From NCBI GenBank assembly GCA_004554205.1, contig SFNH01000094.1, positions 1-7,184 on the forward strand: a stretch of 7,184 nucleotides of DNA, read 5' to 3'. Below are positions 1 through 6,717 of this stretch, in pieces (within the stretch, counting starts at the first letter, position 1; each line of letters begins with the position of its first letter). This DNA is from Clostridium sp. (GTDB taxonomy: Bacteria > Bacillota > Clostridia > Lachnospirales > Lachnospiraceae). The translations under genes and the position numbers were made by a program. Below the pieces are notes generated by a model. The model made no database searches and was not told where the DNA came from. It saw nothing but the letters and a program-made list of their open reading frames with translations.

Positions 1-2
1 CT

Positions 3-656
3 CTACTCTCCGAAAACCGCCTTGTAATCCGCCTGGAATTTTGCGATACCCTGGTCGGTCAGCGGATGCTTTGTCATCTGCTCGAGCACCTTGTACGGAA
101 CCGTAGCGATGTCCGCTCCCGCCTTCGCGCAGTCGATCACATGGATCGGATTGCGGACGCTAGCGGCGATGATCTGGCAGTCGATGTCGTGCATCTGGAA
201 GATCTCCGTGATGTCGTAGATCAGATCAATGCCCGGCATGGAAATGTCGTCCAGACGTCCCAGGAACGGCGATACATACGTTGCGCCCGCGCGGGCCGCA
301 AGGAGCGCCTGCGCCGCGGTGAACACCAGTGTAACATTGGTCTTTATGCCCTCCGCGCTCAGCACCTTGACCGCCTTTAAGCCCTCAACGGTCATCGGGA
401 TCTTGACAACCATGTTCCGGTGAATCGCCGCAATCTCCCGGCCCTCTTTGATCATGCCATCCGCTGATACGGTGGTCGCCTTCACCTCACCGCTGATCGG
501 TCCGTCAACGATAGAAGTGATCTCCTTGATCACCTCGCCGAAATCACGTCCCTCCTTCGCGATCAGGGACGGGTTTGTGGTCACGCCGCAGATGATTCCC
601 ATATCGTTGGCTTTTCTGATCTCATCTACATTTGCTGTGTCAACAAAAAATCTCAT
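3..656 (-). CDS. tal: Transaldolase, small FSA/TalC (MipB) family; fructose-6-phosphate aldolase-like
   Basis: A complete 217-residue cytosolic class I aldolase of the small transaldolase / fructose-6-phosphate aldolase family, the usual length for that family. It should move a dihydroxyacetone unit between sugar phosphates in the non-oxidative pentose phosphate pathway. Visible signatures are the N-terminal FFVDTAN with Asp6, GVTTNPSL (residues 24-31) and the Schiff-base lysine Lys85 in VVKIPMT. Three active-site positions favour transaldolase over free F6P aldolase: Glu57 (Gln59 in E. coli FsaA), Asn107 (Leu in FsaA) and Phe131 (Tyr131 in FsaA). From memory the protein also resembles Bacillus subtilis YwjH, a demonstrated transaldolase, along most of its length. 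It is the last gene visible, 15 bases after the cupin gene, with AGGAGG eleven bases before the ATG. The stop codon lies at 3-5, so whether the operon continues is unknown. Family assignment is very secure; the exact reaction is inferred. Confidence 0.95.
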   Translation of the reverse strand: MRFFVDTANVDEIRKANDMGIICGVTTNPSLIAKEGRDFGEVIKEITSIVDGPISGEVKATTVSADGMIKEGREIAAIHRNMVVKIPMTVEGLKAVKVLSAEGIKTNVTLVFTAAQALLAARAGATYVSPFLGRLDDISMPGIDLIYDITEIFQMHDIDCQIIAASVRNPIHVIDCAKAGADIATVPYKVLEQMTKHPLTDQGIAKFQADYKAVFGE

Positions 657-667
657 GGTAGTCTTTT

Positions 668-673
668 CCTCCT
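668..673 (-). promoter_or_regulatory. Ribosome binding site of the transaldolase gene, overlapping the cupin stop codon
   Basis: AGGAGG reads on the minus strand eleven bases before the ATG at 656. It overlaps the TAG stop (672-674) of the upstream cupin gene, so ribosomes ending the cupin would sit on this site. This suggests translational coupling. Confidence 0.75.
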
Positions 674-1067
674 ATGCCATACCGCGAACGGTTGTGATCT
701 GCTCCTCAGTGAGCTTTAAAATGTCACTGTTTTCCATGGAAGTGTTGGAATCCTCGATCAGGATCATCTTAGTATCCTTCTGAGTGATCGTGTTGTGCCA
801 CAGGGTGGCGGGAATATTATAAACCTTATCCCGCTCCATCTTAACAGCCTCGATCTTAAGATCTCCATCCGTCTCGTTTGCGTAGATCAGCGTGCAGCTT
901 CCCTCGATCAGCACAAACAGCTCGTCCGTCTTGTTGTGGCGCTCCAGGCAGTCGATCCCGGTCACGTCGTTTGCCGGTTTCCAGTTTTTGATACCGACCG
1001 TCCACTTCTCATTCTCGAATACTCTCTGCATCCCCTCGCCGGTGAACTCATAATTTAAAATCTTCAT
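672..1067 (-). CDS. Small single-domain cupin protein of unknown function
   Basis: A 131-residue protein predicted to form one cupin beta-barrel. Motif 1 can be laid on the family pattern as Gly37, Glu42, His44, Glu49, Gly56; motif 2 as Pro86, Trp90, His91, Asn92. His44, Glu49 and His91 match usual metal ligands, while the first His of the classic HxH is Glu42, so the metal site is nearly complete but altered. Cupins of this size include sugar isomerases, epimerases and binding proteins; I cannot name the reaction. It sits between split transketolase (35 bases upstream) and transaldolase (15 bases downstream), so a role on a sugar or sugar phosphate is the natural inference. Start choice: an in-frame TTG at 1080-1082 would add five residues but lies inside the ribosome binding site, so the ATG at 1065-1067 is preferred. 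No signal peptide or membrane segment is visible. Confidence 0.85.
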   Translation of the reverse strand: MKILNYEFTGEGMQRVFENEKWTVGIKNWKPANDVTGIDCLERHNKTDELFVLIEGSCTLIYANETDGDLKIEAVKMERDKVYNIPATLWHNTITQKDTKMILIEDSNTSMENSDILKLTEEQITTVRGMA

Positions 1068-1074
1068 TTCCCAG

Positions 1075-1080
1075 TCCTCC
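1075..1080 (-). promoter_or_regulatory. Ribosome binding site that fixes the cupin start
   Basis: GGAGGA on the minus strand, seven bases before the ATG at 1067. It overlaps the alternative TTG start at 1080-1082, which has no site of its own, so the downstream ATG is the real start. Confidence 0.75.
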
Positions 1081-1102
1081 AAAATATCTTACCATGAATT
1101 TT

Positions 1103-2029
1103 TTATTTTAACAGCTTTTTGGCGGTAGCGACAACATTTTCCGCGGTCAGGCCGTACGCCTCAAAGAGCTGCTCAGGCTTGCCGGACTTGCCGAACTTGT
1201 CCTGAATGCCGACCATCGCAAACTTTGCGCCCTCATTGCCCGCCAGCACCTCCGCAACCGCGGAGCCGAGCCCGCCGATCACGGAGTGCTCCTCCACGGT
1301 AACGATCGCCTTACACTGACGGTTCATCTTTAAGATCATGTCTCTGTCGATCGGCTTGATCGTGTGCATATTTACAACAGCCGCGCTGATTCCTTCCTTC
1401 TCAAGCTCAGCAGCAGCCGCAAGCGCCCTCGGAACCATCAGACCGCAGGCGATGAGACACACGTCGTTTCCGTCCCTCATCACATTCGCCTTGCCGGGGA
1501 TAAACGGGGTATCCGCCTCGGTGATATCCTCGCAGACCGGCCTTGCCACGCGGATGTAGACCGGTCCGTCGATCTCTGCCGCCGCCATGACCGCCTTCTC
1601 GGTCTCAATCGGGTCGCAGGGAACCAGGATCGTCATGTGCGGTATCTCCCTCATCAGGGCGATATCCTCGATCGACTGATGGCTCCCGCCGTCCTCGCCG
1701 ACACACAGACCGGAGTGGGAAAAGCCGAATTTCACGTTACAGTTGGTGTAGCAGATGGAATTGCGGATCTGCTCATATGCACGCCCTGCGCCAAATAAAG
1801 CAAATGTACTCGCAAACGGGATGAAGCCGGTGTGGGCAAAGCCCGCGGCGGCACACATCATGTTCGCCTCCGCAATCCCCATATTATAATGGCGATCCGG
1901 ATACGCGTCTTTAAACAGGCAGGTCTGCGTAGCGTGCGCCAGATCGGCATCCAGAACTACTACTTTATCATTTTTCGCGCCTAATTTTACTAATGCCTCA
2001 CCATAGGCAACTCTTAAAGACTTTCCCAT
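1103..2029 (-). CDS. Transketolase, C-terminal subunit (pyrimidine-binding and C-terminal domains)
   Basis: A 308-residue protein that forms the second half of a two-gene transketolase; with the adjacent N-terminal subunit it makes a thiamine-diphosphate enzyme transferring two-carbon ketol units. The pyrimidine-binding domain covers roughly residues 1-165 and the C-terminal domain the rest. The catalytic glutamate that activates the cofactor is Glu54 in MGIAEANM. GEDGGSHQSIED (111-122) carries His117, matching the substrate-phosphate His of E. coli TktA GEDGPTHQ, and Arg160 in VYIRVAR matches a phosphate-binding Arg. EEHSVIGGLGSAV (246-258) is the conserved C-terminal-domain motif. The gene starts four bases after the N subunit ends, and its perfect AGGAGGTG lies over that gene's last codons, fitting equal production of the two halves. 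Split transketolases are common in Clostridia and archaea. It could serve general pentose phosphate flux or one dedicated sugar; operon position favours the latter. Confidence 0.95.
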   Translation of the reverse strand: MGKSLRVAYGEALVKLGAKNDKVVVLDADLAHATQTCLFKDAYPDRHYNMGIAEANMMCAAAGFAHTGFIPFASTFALFGAGRAYEQIRNSICYTNCNVKFGFSHSGLCVGEDGGSHQSIEDIALMREIPHMTILVPCDPIETEKAVMAAAEIDGPVYIRVARPVCEDITEADTPFIPGKANVMRDGNDVCLIACGLMVPRALAAAAELEKEGISAAVVNMHTIKPIDRDMILKMNRQCKAIVTVEEHSVIGGLGSAVAEVLAGNEGAKFAMVGIQDKFGKSGKPEQLFEAYGLTAENVVATAKKLLK

Positions 2030-2033
2030 CTTC

Positions 2034-2831
2034 CTACACCTCCTGCTCGCTTAAAGCTTTCTCAAACTGTTCCTTATTCATCGGACTTCCATGCCATCCG
2101 AACTGACCCTCCATAAAGGAAACGCCCTTGCCCTTTACCGTATGGCAGCAGATGAATTTCGGCTTGCCGGAAACCGGGGTCTTTAATGCGGCGGCAATCG
2201 CATCCACATCATGTCCGTCCACATCAAACACCTCAAATCCGAACGCCTCAAACTTCTTATTGATGTCGCCCAGGCTCATCACCTCATCGTTGCTTCCGTC
2301 AATCTGGAGGCCGTTGTTGTCAAGCATGAATGTCAGGTTGTCGAGCTTATAGTGAGCGGCCGCCATTGCCGCCTCCCAGACAATCCCCTCCTGGCACTCG
2401 CCGTCGCCCAGCACCGCATATACCTTATAGGAGGCCTTTGCGTGCTTCGCGGCCAGCGCAAGACCCATCGCCAGGGAAGCCCCCTGCCCCAGGGAACCGG
2501 TGTTCATATCGACGCCCGGTGTCTTGTTGCAGTCCGGATGCCCCTGCAGATGGCTGTCAATCTGACGCAAGTGCGCCAGATCCTCCTTCGGGAAGTAACC
2601 TAAGTCTGCCAGGATCGCGTACAGCGTCGGGCAGGCATGTCCCTTGCTTAAGACAAAGCGGTCGCGGTTCGGATCCTTCGGATTCTTCGGATCGATCTTC
2701 ATCACGTCATAATAAAGCGCCATAAGCATTTCCACGCATGACAGAGAGCCGCCGGGATGACCTGACTGGCAGGCATACAACATTTTTAAGATTTCCGCTC
2801 GCAGCTCTTTTGCTTTCTTTTCATACTGCAT
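2034..2831 (-). CDS. Transketolase, N-terminal subunit (thiamine diphosphate-binding domain)
   Basis: A 265-residue protein, the usual size for the N-terminal half of a split transketolase, holding the pyrophosphate-binding domain for thiamine diphosphate and metal. Visible motifs in order: SGHPGGS with His25, SKGHA with His65, GHPD with His98, TGSLGQG (111-117), the cofactor motif GDGECQEG (142-149) ending at Asn172-Asn173, VKGKG (232-236) and WHG with His247. These match His26, His66, His100 and the GDG...N region of E. coli TktA. The protein lacks the catalytic glutamate, which is on the C-terminal subunit encoded four bases downstream. An AAGGAGG at 2840-2846, eight bases from the ATG, sets the start. 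The gene follows the permease by 42 bases, linking import to carbon rearrangement. Its family is clear; which ketose and aldose partners it uses is not. Confidence 0.95.
   Translation of the reverse strand: MQYEKKAKELRAEILKMLYACQSGHPGGSLSCVEMLMALYYDVMKIDPKNPKDPNRDRFVLSKGHACPTLYAILADLGYFPKEDLAHLRQIDSHLQGHPDCNKTPGVDMNTGSLGQGASLAMGLALAAKHAKASYKVYAVLGDGECQEGIVWEAAMAAAHYKLDNLTFMLDNNGLQIDGSNDEVMSLGDINKKFEAFGFEVFDVDGHDVDAIAAALKTPVSGKPKFICCHTVKGKGVSFMEGQFGWHGSPMNKEQFEKALSEQEV
2037..2044 (-). promoter_or_regulatory. Ribosome binding site of transketolase C subunit inside the N subunit gene
   Basis: AGGAGGTG on the minus strand is a full match to the anti-Shine-Dalgarno sequence, seven bases before the ATG at 2029. 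It also encodes the last Glu-Val of the N subunit just before its TAG stop, a strong sign of translational coupling of the two subunits. Confidence 0.85.
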
Positions 2832-2873
2832 TATTTTATCCTCCTTAAATTTTGAAGAAAATTCGATTCCAGT

Positions 2874-3710
2874 TTATCCCTTTACGGCACCTGCTGTCAA
2901 GCCCTCTACCAAACGTTTCTGTGCAAAGAAGAACATAATGCACACGGGGATGATGGTGATGATCCCGCCCGCCGTCAGAAGATCCCACTGGACGCCGAGC
3001 TGACCGATCAGGCTCTTTAAAGCCACAGGGATCGTGCGCGAGGCTGTGTTTGTGAACATCATCGCGAAGGTGTACTCGTTCCACGAAGTCATGAAAATGT
3101 ATACTCCGGTCGCCACCAGGCAGGGGGCGAGAATCGGAAGAATGATCCTCACAAACGCCCTTGCGCGGTTACAGCCGTCCACAAGCGCCGCCTCCTCAAG
3201 AGACATCGGCAGATCCTTTAAAAAGCCCAGTATCAGCCACACCGAAAACGGGATGGTGAAGGTGGTGTAGGACAGCACAAGCGCCGCCGGCGTGTACAAA
3301 AGCCCAAGCTTTCGCATGATCGTATACAGTGGGATTAAAAGCAGCACTGTAGGGAACATATTATTGCAGAGGAAGATGCACATCAAGACCTTCCTTCCCG
3401 CAAACTGGTATCTTGAAAAAGCATACGCCGCTAATGTCGATGACGTCAGCGATACCACTGTCGTGAGCGACGCGACGATAAAGCTGTTTTTCATCGCCGA
3501 CAGGAAATTTACCGTGGTCGTAAACAGCTTTTTGTAGGCATCAAAGCTGATATGCCTGGGCCAGTATGTAATGACTGCGCCGTACAGCTCCTCCTCCGAC
3601 TTGACCGAAGTGATGAAGGTCCAGTAGAACGGGAACAGGATAAAGAGCATGATGATGGCCAACGGAAGGATCACTAGGAAAAACCGTTTCAAACGAGTCT
3701 GTCTTCTCAT
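2874..3710 (-). CDS. Sugar ABC transporter permease, MalG-type (CUT1 family)
   Basis: A 278-residue inner-membrane protein with about six membrane segments, the first near residues 10-30 after a basic N-terminus (MRRQTRLKRF). It is the second permease of a carbohydrate importer. The cytoplasmic loop that docks to the ATPase is visible as EAALVDG...ILP at residues 173-192, with the conserved Gly179. NEYTFAMMF (211-219) resembles the MalG-family motif in which Trp-Asn precedes the final membrane spans. Three bases separate it from the first permease, whose last codons hold its ribosome binding site; 42 bases separate it from transketolase. With the other permease it forms the heterodimeric channel. 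CUT1 importers usually carry oligosaccharides, glycosides or polyols, but the permease does not reveal the substrate. Confidence 0.95.
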   Translation of the reverse strand: MRRQTRLKRFFLVILPLAIIMLFILFPFYWTFITSVKSEEELYGAVITYWPRHISFDAYKKLFTTTVNFLSAMKNSFIVASLTTVVSLTSSTLAAYAFSRYQFAGRKVLMCIFLCNNMFPTVLLLIPLYTIMRKLGLLYTPAALVLSYTTFTIPFSVWLILGFLKDLPMSLEEAALVDGCNRARAFVRIILPILAPCLVATGVYIFMTSWNEYTFAMMFTNTASRTIPVALKSLIGQLGVQWDLLTAGGIITIIPVCIMFFFAQKRLVEGLTAGAVKG

Positions 3711-3713
3711 CTT

Positions 3714-4580
3714 TTAACCCTCCTCCCTGAAATTCATTCTCAAGTACGGGATCGCCACCACCAGCAGGCACACGGCCATGATGAGCGCCATCGCGGAGGC
3801 ATATCCCAGATCGAGCGCATTGCCCTTTTGGAATATGTACACGCTCATCGTCAGGGTTCCGAAACGCCCCTCCGTCATGTTGAAGATCACGTCCACCGAA
3901 TTCGCCACCCAGATGACGCGCAGAAGCGCCGTCACAAAAATCGTGTTCTTAATGGACGGAAGCGTGATGTAGGTAAGCTTCTGCCACGGCGTCGCGCCGT
4001 CGATATCCGCCGCCTCGTACATCTCCGTGGACACGCCCTGCAGGGCCGCTAAAAGCATCAGCGCAAAGAACGGGATTCCCTGCCAGATGATCGTTAAGAT
4101 CACGCTGGGAAATGCCGTGCCGTCCTGTGCCAAAAACGGGATCTTGTCCGTGATCAGGTGAAGCTTCATAAGAATATCATTTAACACGCCCATATTTCCG
4201 TCGTAGATCCAGCGCCACATAAGACCGATCAGAACGCCCGGAGTCACCCACGGCACCATGCTGACCGCACGGATCAGACCGCGCCCCTTAAAATCCTGGT
4301 TTAAGAGGAGTGCCAGAATAAAGCCAAACAGGAACTGGAAACCCACGCCCGCAACGACCCAGATAATGGTTTTCCAGAAAGAGGTCTGGAATTTGCTGTC
4401 GCCGAAGGCGCGAATATAGTTGGCGATGCCATTGAATGCAATTTCCTTCGGCCGCCTTAAATCATAGTTCTGAAAGCTCATGATGATCGCGTTGACAACC
4501 GGGATAAACACTACGCATAGAATGATGAGGACTGCCGGAGCTACCAGCAGGTACGGCCAAATCGACCTTTTTTTCACCAT
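3714..4580 (-). CDS. Sugar ABC transporter permease, MalF-type (CUT1 family)
   Basis: A 288-residue inner-membrane protein with about six hydrophobic segments (first near residues 8-34), the usual size of short MalF/UgpA-like permeases. The ATPase-coupling EAA loop reads EAADIDGATPWQKLTYITLP at 189-208, with Gly195 and the closing Leu-Pro. PWVTPGVLIGLMWRWIYDG (110-128) is also typical of CUT1 permeases of this class. GGGGAGG lies nine bases before the ATG. The gene is 95 bases after the binding-protein gene, a gap holding a strong hairpin, and three bases before the second permease. No ATPase gene is in the window; in Firmicutes such systems commonly share one MsmK/UgpC-type ATPase encoded elsewhere, so the importer is not necessarily incomplete. 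Confidence 0.95.
   Translation of the reverse strand: MVKKRSIWPYLLVAPAVLIILCVVFIPVVNAIIMSFQNYDLRRPKEIAFNGIANYIRAFGDSKFQTSFWKTIIWVVAGVGFQFLFGFILALLLNQDFKGRGLIRAVSMVPWVTPGVLIGLMWRWIYDGNMGVLNDILMKLHLITDKIPFLAQDGTAFPSVILTIIWQGIPFFALMLLAALQGVSTEMYEAADIDGATPWQKLTYITLPSIKNTIFVTALLRVIWVANSVDVIFNMTEGRFGTLTMSVYIFQKGNALDLGYASAMALIMAVCLLVVAIPYLRMNFREEG
3719..3723 (-). promoter_or_regulatory. Ribosome binding site of the second permease inside the first permease gene
   Basis: GGAGG, within a GGAGGAGGG run, eight bases before the ATG at 3710. It overlaps the codons for the final Glu-Glu-Gly of the first permease, which suggests the two channel halves are translated together. Confidence 0.7.
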
Positions 4581-4605
4581 TTTCCTATTCCTCCCCTCTT
4601 TTTAC

Positions 4606-4645
4606 AAGAGCTGCCGCATCATATATCTCTGCGGCAGCCCCTCTT
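4606..4645 (-). other. GC-rich stem-loop between binding-protein and permease genes
   Basis: Within the 95-base gap, 4610-4618 (GCTGCCGCA) and 4630-4638 (TGCGGCAGC) are perfect inverted repeats around an 11-base AT-rich loop. An outer AAGA/TCTT pairing (4606-4609 with 4642-4645) could lengthen it across a three-base bulge. In the operon's transcript the downstream side reads TCTTGTAAAAAG, so there is no proper U-tract and a full terminator is unlikely. By analogy with malE-type operons the probable role is to protect the binding-protein message from 3' decay or to lower permease transcription. Read on the plus strand the tail is richer in T (CCCCTCTTTTATCTT), but no plus-strand gene needs a terminator there. 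The structure is certain in sequence; its function is inferred. Confidence 0.6.
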
Positions 4646-4675
4646 TTATCTTAATTCAACCGGAAACAGGATCAA

Positions 4676-6007
4676 TTACCGATACAGCGCCTCCTGCAAG
4701 GTCTTCATCGCGTCCTCCGCGGTGATGCTGCCCTCGAGCGCCTGAGCAACGGTCTCCGGCCAGGTGGTGGAAATCCACTCGGTCGTCGTGTCGCGGATCG
4801 GGAGAATGCCAGCGTACGGCTGTCCGTCGATGGACGCCTTCATAAAGCGGTTGTTCTGGAAGAATTCGCCCGCCTGAACGGTCTTGCTGACCGGTACATT
4901 GCCGGTGCCCTCGCACCACATCTTCTGTCCCTCGCCGGCAGCCAGGTAGGAAACCCACTCAAATGCGGCTTCCTTGTTCTTGCAGGATTCAAAGATAACC
5001 GTCTCGGTGTCGCCCATGGAGGTCCACTGACCCTTGCCTGCCGGGAACGGGAATGCGGACACATCATCGCCGAAGGTCTCCTCCATGCCTGCGGAAGAAC
5101 CGGTGTGGTGAATCGTCATAGCCGTCAAACCGGACTTGAAGTTCGCAATGATCTCGTTAAAGCCGTCGCCTGCCGCTGTCGGCGGAACGTAGCCCTTCTT
5201 ATAGATGTCGATGAAGTCCTGCATGCCCTGGACCGCCTCCGGGGTGGTCATGTCCTCAAAGTTTCCGCCGCGCCCGTGGATAAAGCTGCCCCACGGCTCC
5301 TGGCCGCCCTTCGCACCTCTCATGCCGAAGCCGTAGATATCGGTCTTGCCGTCGCCGTCCGTATCCATGGTGCACTTCTCGATCGCGGTCAAAAACTCCT
5401 CATACGTCTTCGGAACCTCGACACCGGCCTTCTCAAAGATTGACGGTCTGTAATATACATACAGCACCTGAACGTTCCACGGCATCACATAAATCTCATC
5501 CGTGCCGCTCGCCTGTCTCATAACATTGTACATATTCTCGTCAATGTCGTCCTTCTTCTCCCACGCATCAATATACGGGGTCAGATCGGCCAGCAGGTCA
5601 TTGTTTACAAACAGCGGGGTGGAGGTCAGCTTCCATGTCGCGCAGTCCACATCGCCGCCGCCCATCTTTGCGTTGAACAGGTTCTCGGAATACGCTCCGC
5701 CGTCCCACGGCGCCTCCTCGCCCACAACCGTGATCCCCTTGCCGTTCTCGGTGTTAAACTTTGCAATGATGTCCTGCATAAGCTGGGAATAATCGGTATT
5801 GTCCGCCCAATACTGGAATTTGATGGTGACCGGCTCTGCCTTGTCCTCTGCCGCCGCAGTCTCGGCTGCAGCGGTGGTCTCCACCGGAGCCTGTGTCGTC
5901 TCTGCCGGAGCGGCCTGCTTACTGCCGCAGCCCGCGAGAAGCCCCGCCGCCATCATGGCTGTCATCACAGCCGCCATCGTTTTTCTCGCAAATAGCCTTT
6001 TCTTCAT
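4676..6007 (-). CDS. Sugar ABC transporter substrate-binding lipoprotein (CUT1-type)
   Basis: A 443-residue extracellular receptor of the importer. The N-terminus is a lipoprotein signal: MKKRLFARK, a hydrophobic stretch (10-25) and the lipobox LLAGC with Cys27 as the lipid-anchored residue. A low-complexity Ala/Thr/Glu linker (about 28-58) tethers the folded domain, a style common in Lachnospiraceae. The mature domain begins near residue 59 (PVTIKFQYW) and has the family-1 sugar-binding layout, with EVPKTYEEFLTAIEKC (197-212) and a calcium-loop-like DTDGDGKTD (215-223). Many Trp and Tyr residues in the mature part fit carbohydrate stacking. The ATG overlaps the regulator's stop as ATGA, and GGAGG lies seven bases upstream, so the start is firm. 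The substrate is not identifiable by eye; a glycoside, oligosaccharide or modified sugar is likely for this class. Confidence 0.95.
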   Translation of the reverse strand: MKKRLFARKTMAAVMTAMMAAGLLAGCGSKQAAPAETTQAPVETTAAAETAAAEDKAEPVTIKFQYWADNTDYSQLMQDIIAKFNTENGKGITVVGEEAPWDGGAYSENLFNAKMGGGDVDCATWKLTSTPLFVNNDLLADLTPYIDAWEKKDDIDENMYNVMRQASGTDEIYVMPWNVQVLYVYYRPSIFEKAGVEVPKTYEEFLTAIEKCTMDTDGDGKTDIYGFGMRGAKGGQEPWGSFIHGRGGNFEDMTTPEAVQGMQDFIDIYKKGYVPPTAAGDGFNEIIANFKSGLTAMTIHHTGSSAGMEETFGDDVSAFPFPAGKGQWTSMGDTETVIFESCKNKEAAFEWVSYLAAGEGQKMWCEGTGNVPVSKTVQAGEFFQNNRFMKASIDGQPYAGILPIRDTTTEWISTTWPETVAQALEGSITAEDAMKTLQEALYR

Positions 6008-6711
6008 TTTCTTTCCTCCATTTCTTTTACATCGTTTAGTGTTTCCCAGACATGCCGCTCGGCAAAAAACTTCGCCTCCGTGTAATTGCCCTCGGCAATC
6101 GCCCTACAGATTGCGGCGTGACTCCGCTTCGCCCGCTTAAAGCTCTCCAGATCATCATGCGTATCAAAGTGGCTTCGTCTGATGGATTCGTTGATGATCG
6201 GCACGACCCGGATCAGCACGTCATTGTGCGTGCACTCCGCCACTGCCGTGTGGAACCTGACGTCCATCTCCGCGGTCTCCTTGCTGTTGATCTGAATCTG
6301 CTCCATCTCCGCCACCATGAGTTCAAGATTCCGGATATCCTCCGGCGTCGCCCGCTCAACGGCCAGGCCCGCGATCTGGGGCTCGATGAGCATCCTCGTC
6401 TCAAAGAGATTGTATAGAAGATTCTCCTGGTTCGTAAAATGCAGCCCCAGCGGGTCTTCCCCGATCCCGGTGCCGGCGCTCACAAAGGTGCCGCTTCCCT
6501 GCCGGATCACGACCACATTTTCCGCTCTCAGAAACTTCATGGCCTCTCTCAAGGTCGAACGGCTCACGCCAAACAGTTCTGCCAATTCAGTCTCGGTAGG
6601 CAGCCTGTCGCCAGGCTTCATCCCACTTTGAATAATCATCGTTTTCACCTTTTGGGCCGTTGCCATGGGAAGCACATCTGAATTATGTAACTGCTGCGCC
6701 CCTTTCTTCAT
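6004..6711 (-). CDS. GntR-family transcriptional regulator, FadR/FCD subfamily
   Basis: A 235-residue DNA-binding regulator. The winged helix-turn-helix covers residues 17-77, with LPTETELAELFGVSRSTLREA (37-57) and the wing VIRQGSGTFV (68-77). The C-terminal all-helical FCD domain spans about 98-225; Asp150, His154, His198 and His220 fall where FCD proteins bind a metal that helps hold carboxylate or sugar-acid ligands, so all four expected ligands appear present. Start choice: longer in-frame starts exist (TTG at 6766-6768, ATG at 6742-6744), but only the ATG at 6709-6711 has a good site, AGGAGG six bases upstream. It is the first gene of the operon and overlaps the binding-protein gene by four bases, so it probably controls its own operon, most often as a repressor relieved by a pathway metabolite. 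The effector is unknown. Confidence 0.93.
   Translation of the reverse strand: MKKGAQQLHNSDVLPMATAQKVKTMIIQSGMKPGDRLPTETELAELFGVSRSTLREAMKFLRAENVVVIRQGSGTFVSAGTGIGEDPLGLHFTNQENLLYNLFETRMLIEPQIAGLAVERATPEDIRNLELMVAEMEQIQINSKETAEMDVRFHTAVAECTHNDVLIRVVPIINESIRRSHFDTHDDLESFKRAKRSHAAICRAIAEGNYTEAKFFAERHVWETLNDVKEMEERK
6015..6019 (-). promoter_or_regulatory. Ribosome binding site of the binding protein inside the regulator gene
   Basis: GGAGG, seven bases before the ATG at 6007, formed by the codons for Met-Glu-Glu near the regulator's C-terminus. With the ATGA overlap it couples translation of the two genes and gives the abundant lipoprotein a strong site. Confidence 0.75.
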
Positions 6712-6717
6712 CCTCCC

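Noticed and set aside
215..223. Idea that the calcium-like loop in the binding protein (residues 215-223 of the protein, not window bases) marks a dockerin or cellulosome link
   Set aside because: A single DxDxDG loop is common inside CUT1 binding proteins and no dockerin repeat is present.
1364..1798. Long open frame on the plus strand opposite the transketolase C subunit (144 codons)
   Set aside because: It is antisense to a gene with clear catalytic motifs, its translation is rich in Arg/His with no recognisable domain, and it has no ribosome binding site. GC-rich codons on the real strand explain it.
2211..2725. Two overlapping plus-strand frames of about 130 codons opposite the transketolase N subunit
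   Set aside because: Both lie over a confidently identified gene, and one is a Pro/Ser/Arg-rich low-complexity translation typical of antisense frames.
2848..2863. AATTTT/AAAATT inverted repeat between the second permease and transketolase genes
   Set aside because: The six-pair stem is A/T only and would be very weak; it has no U-tract and overlaps ordinary AT-rich leader sequence.
5105..5443. Plus-strand frame opposite the binding-protein gene
   Set aside because: It is a shadow of the lipoprotein coding sequence, with no start signal or recognisable fold.
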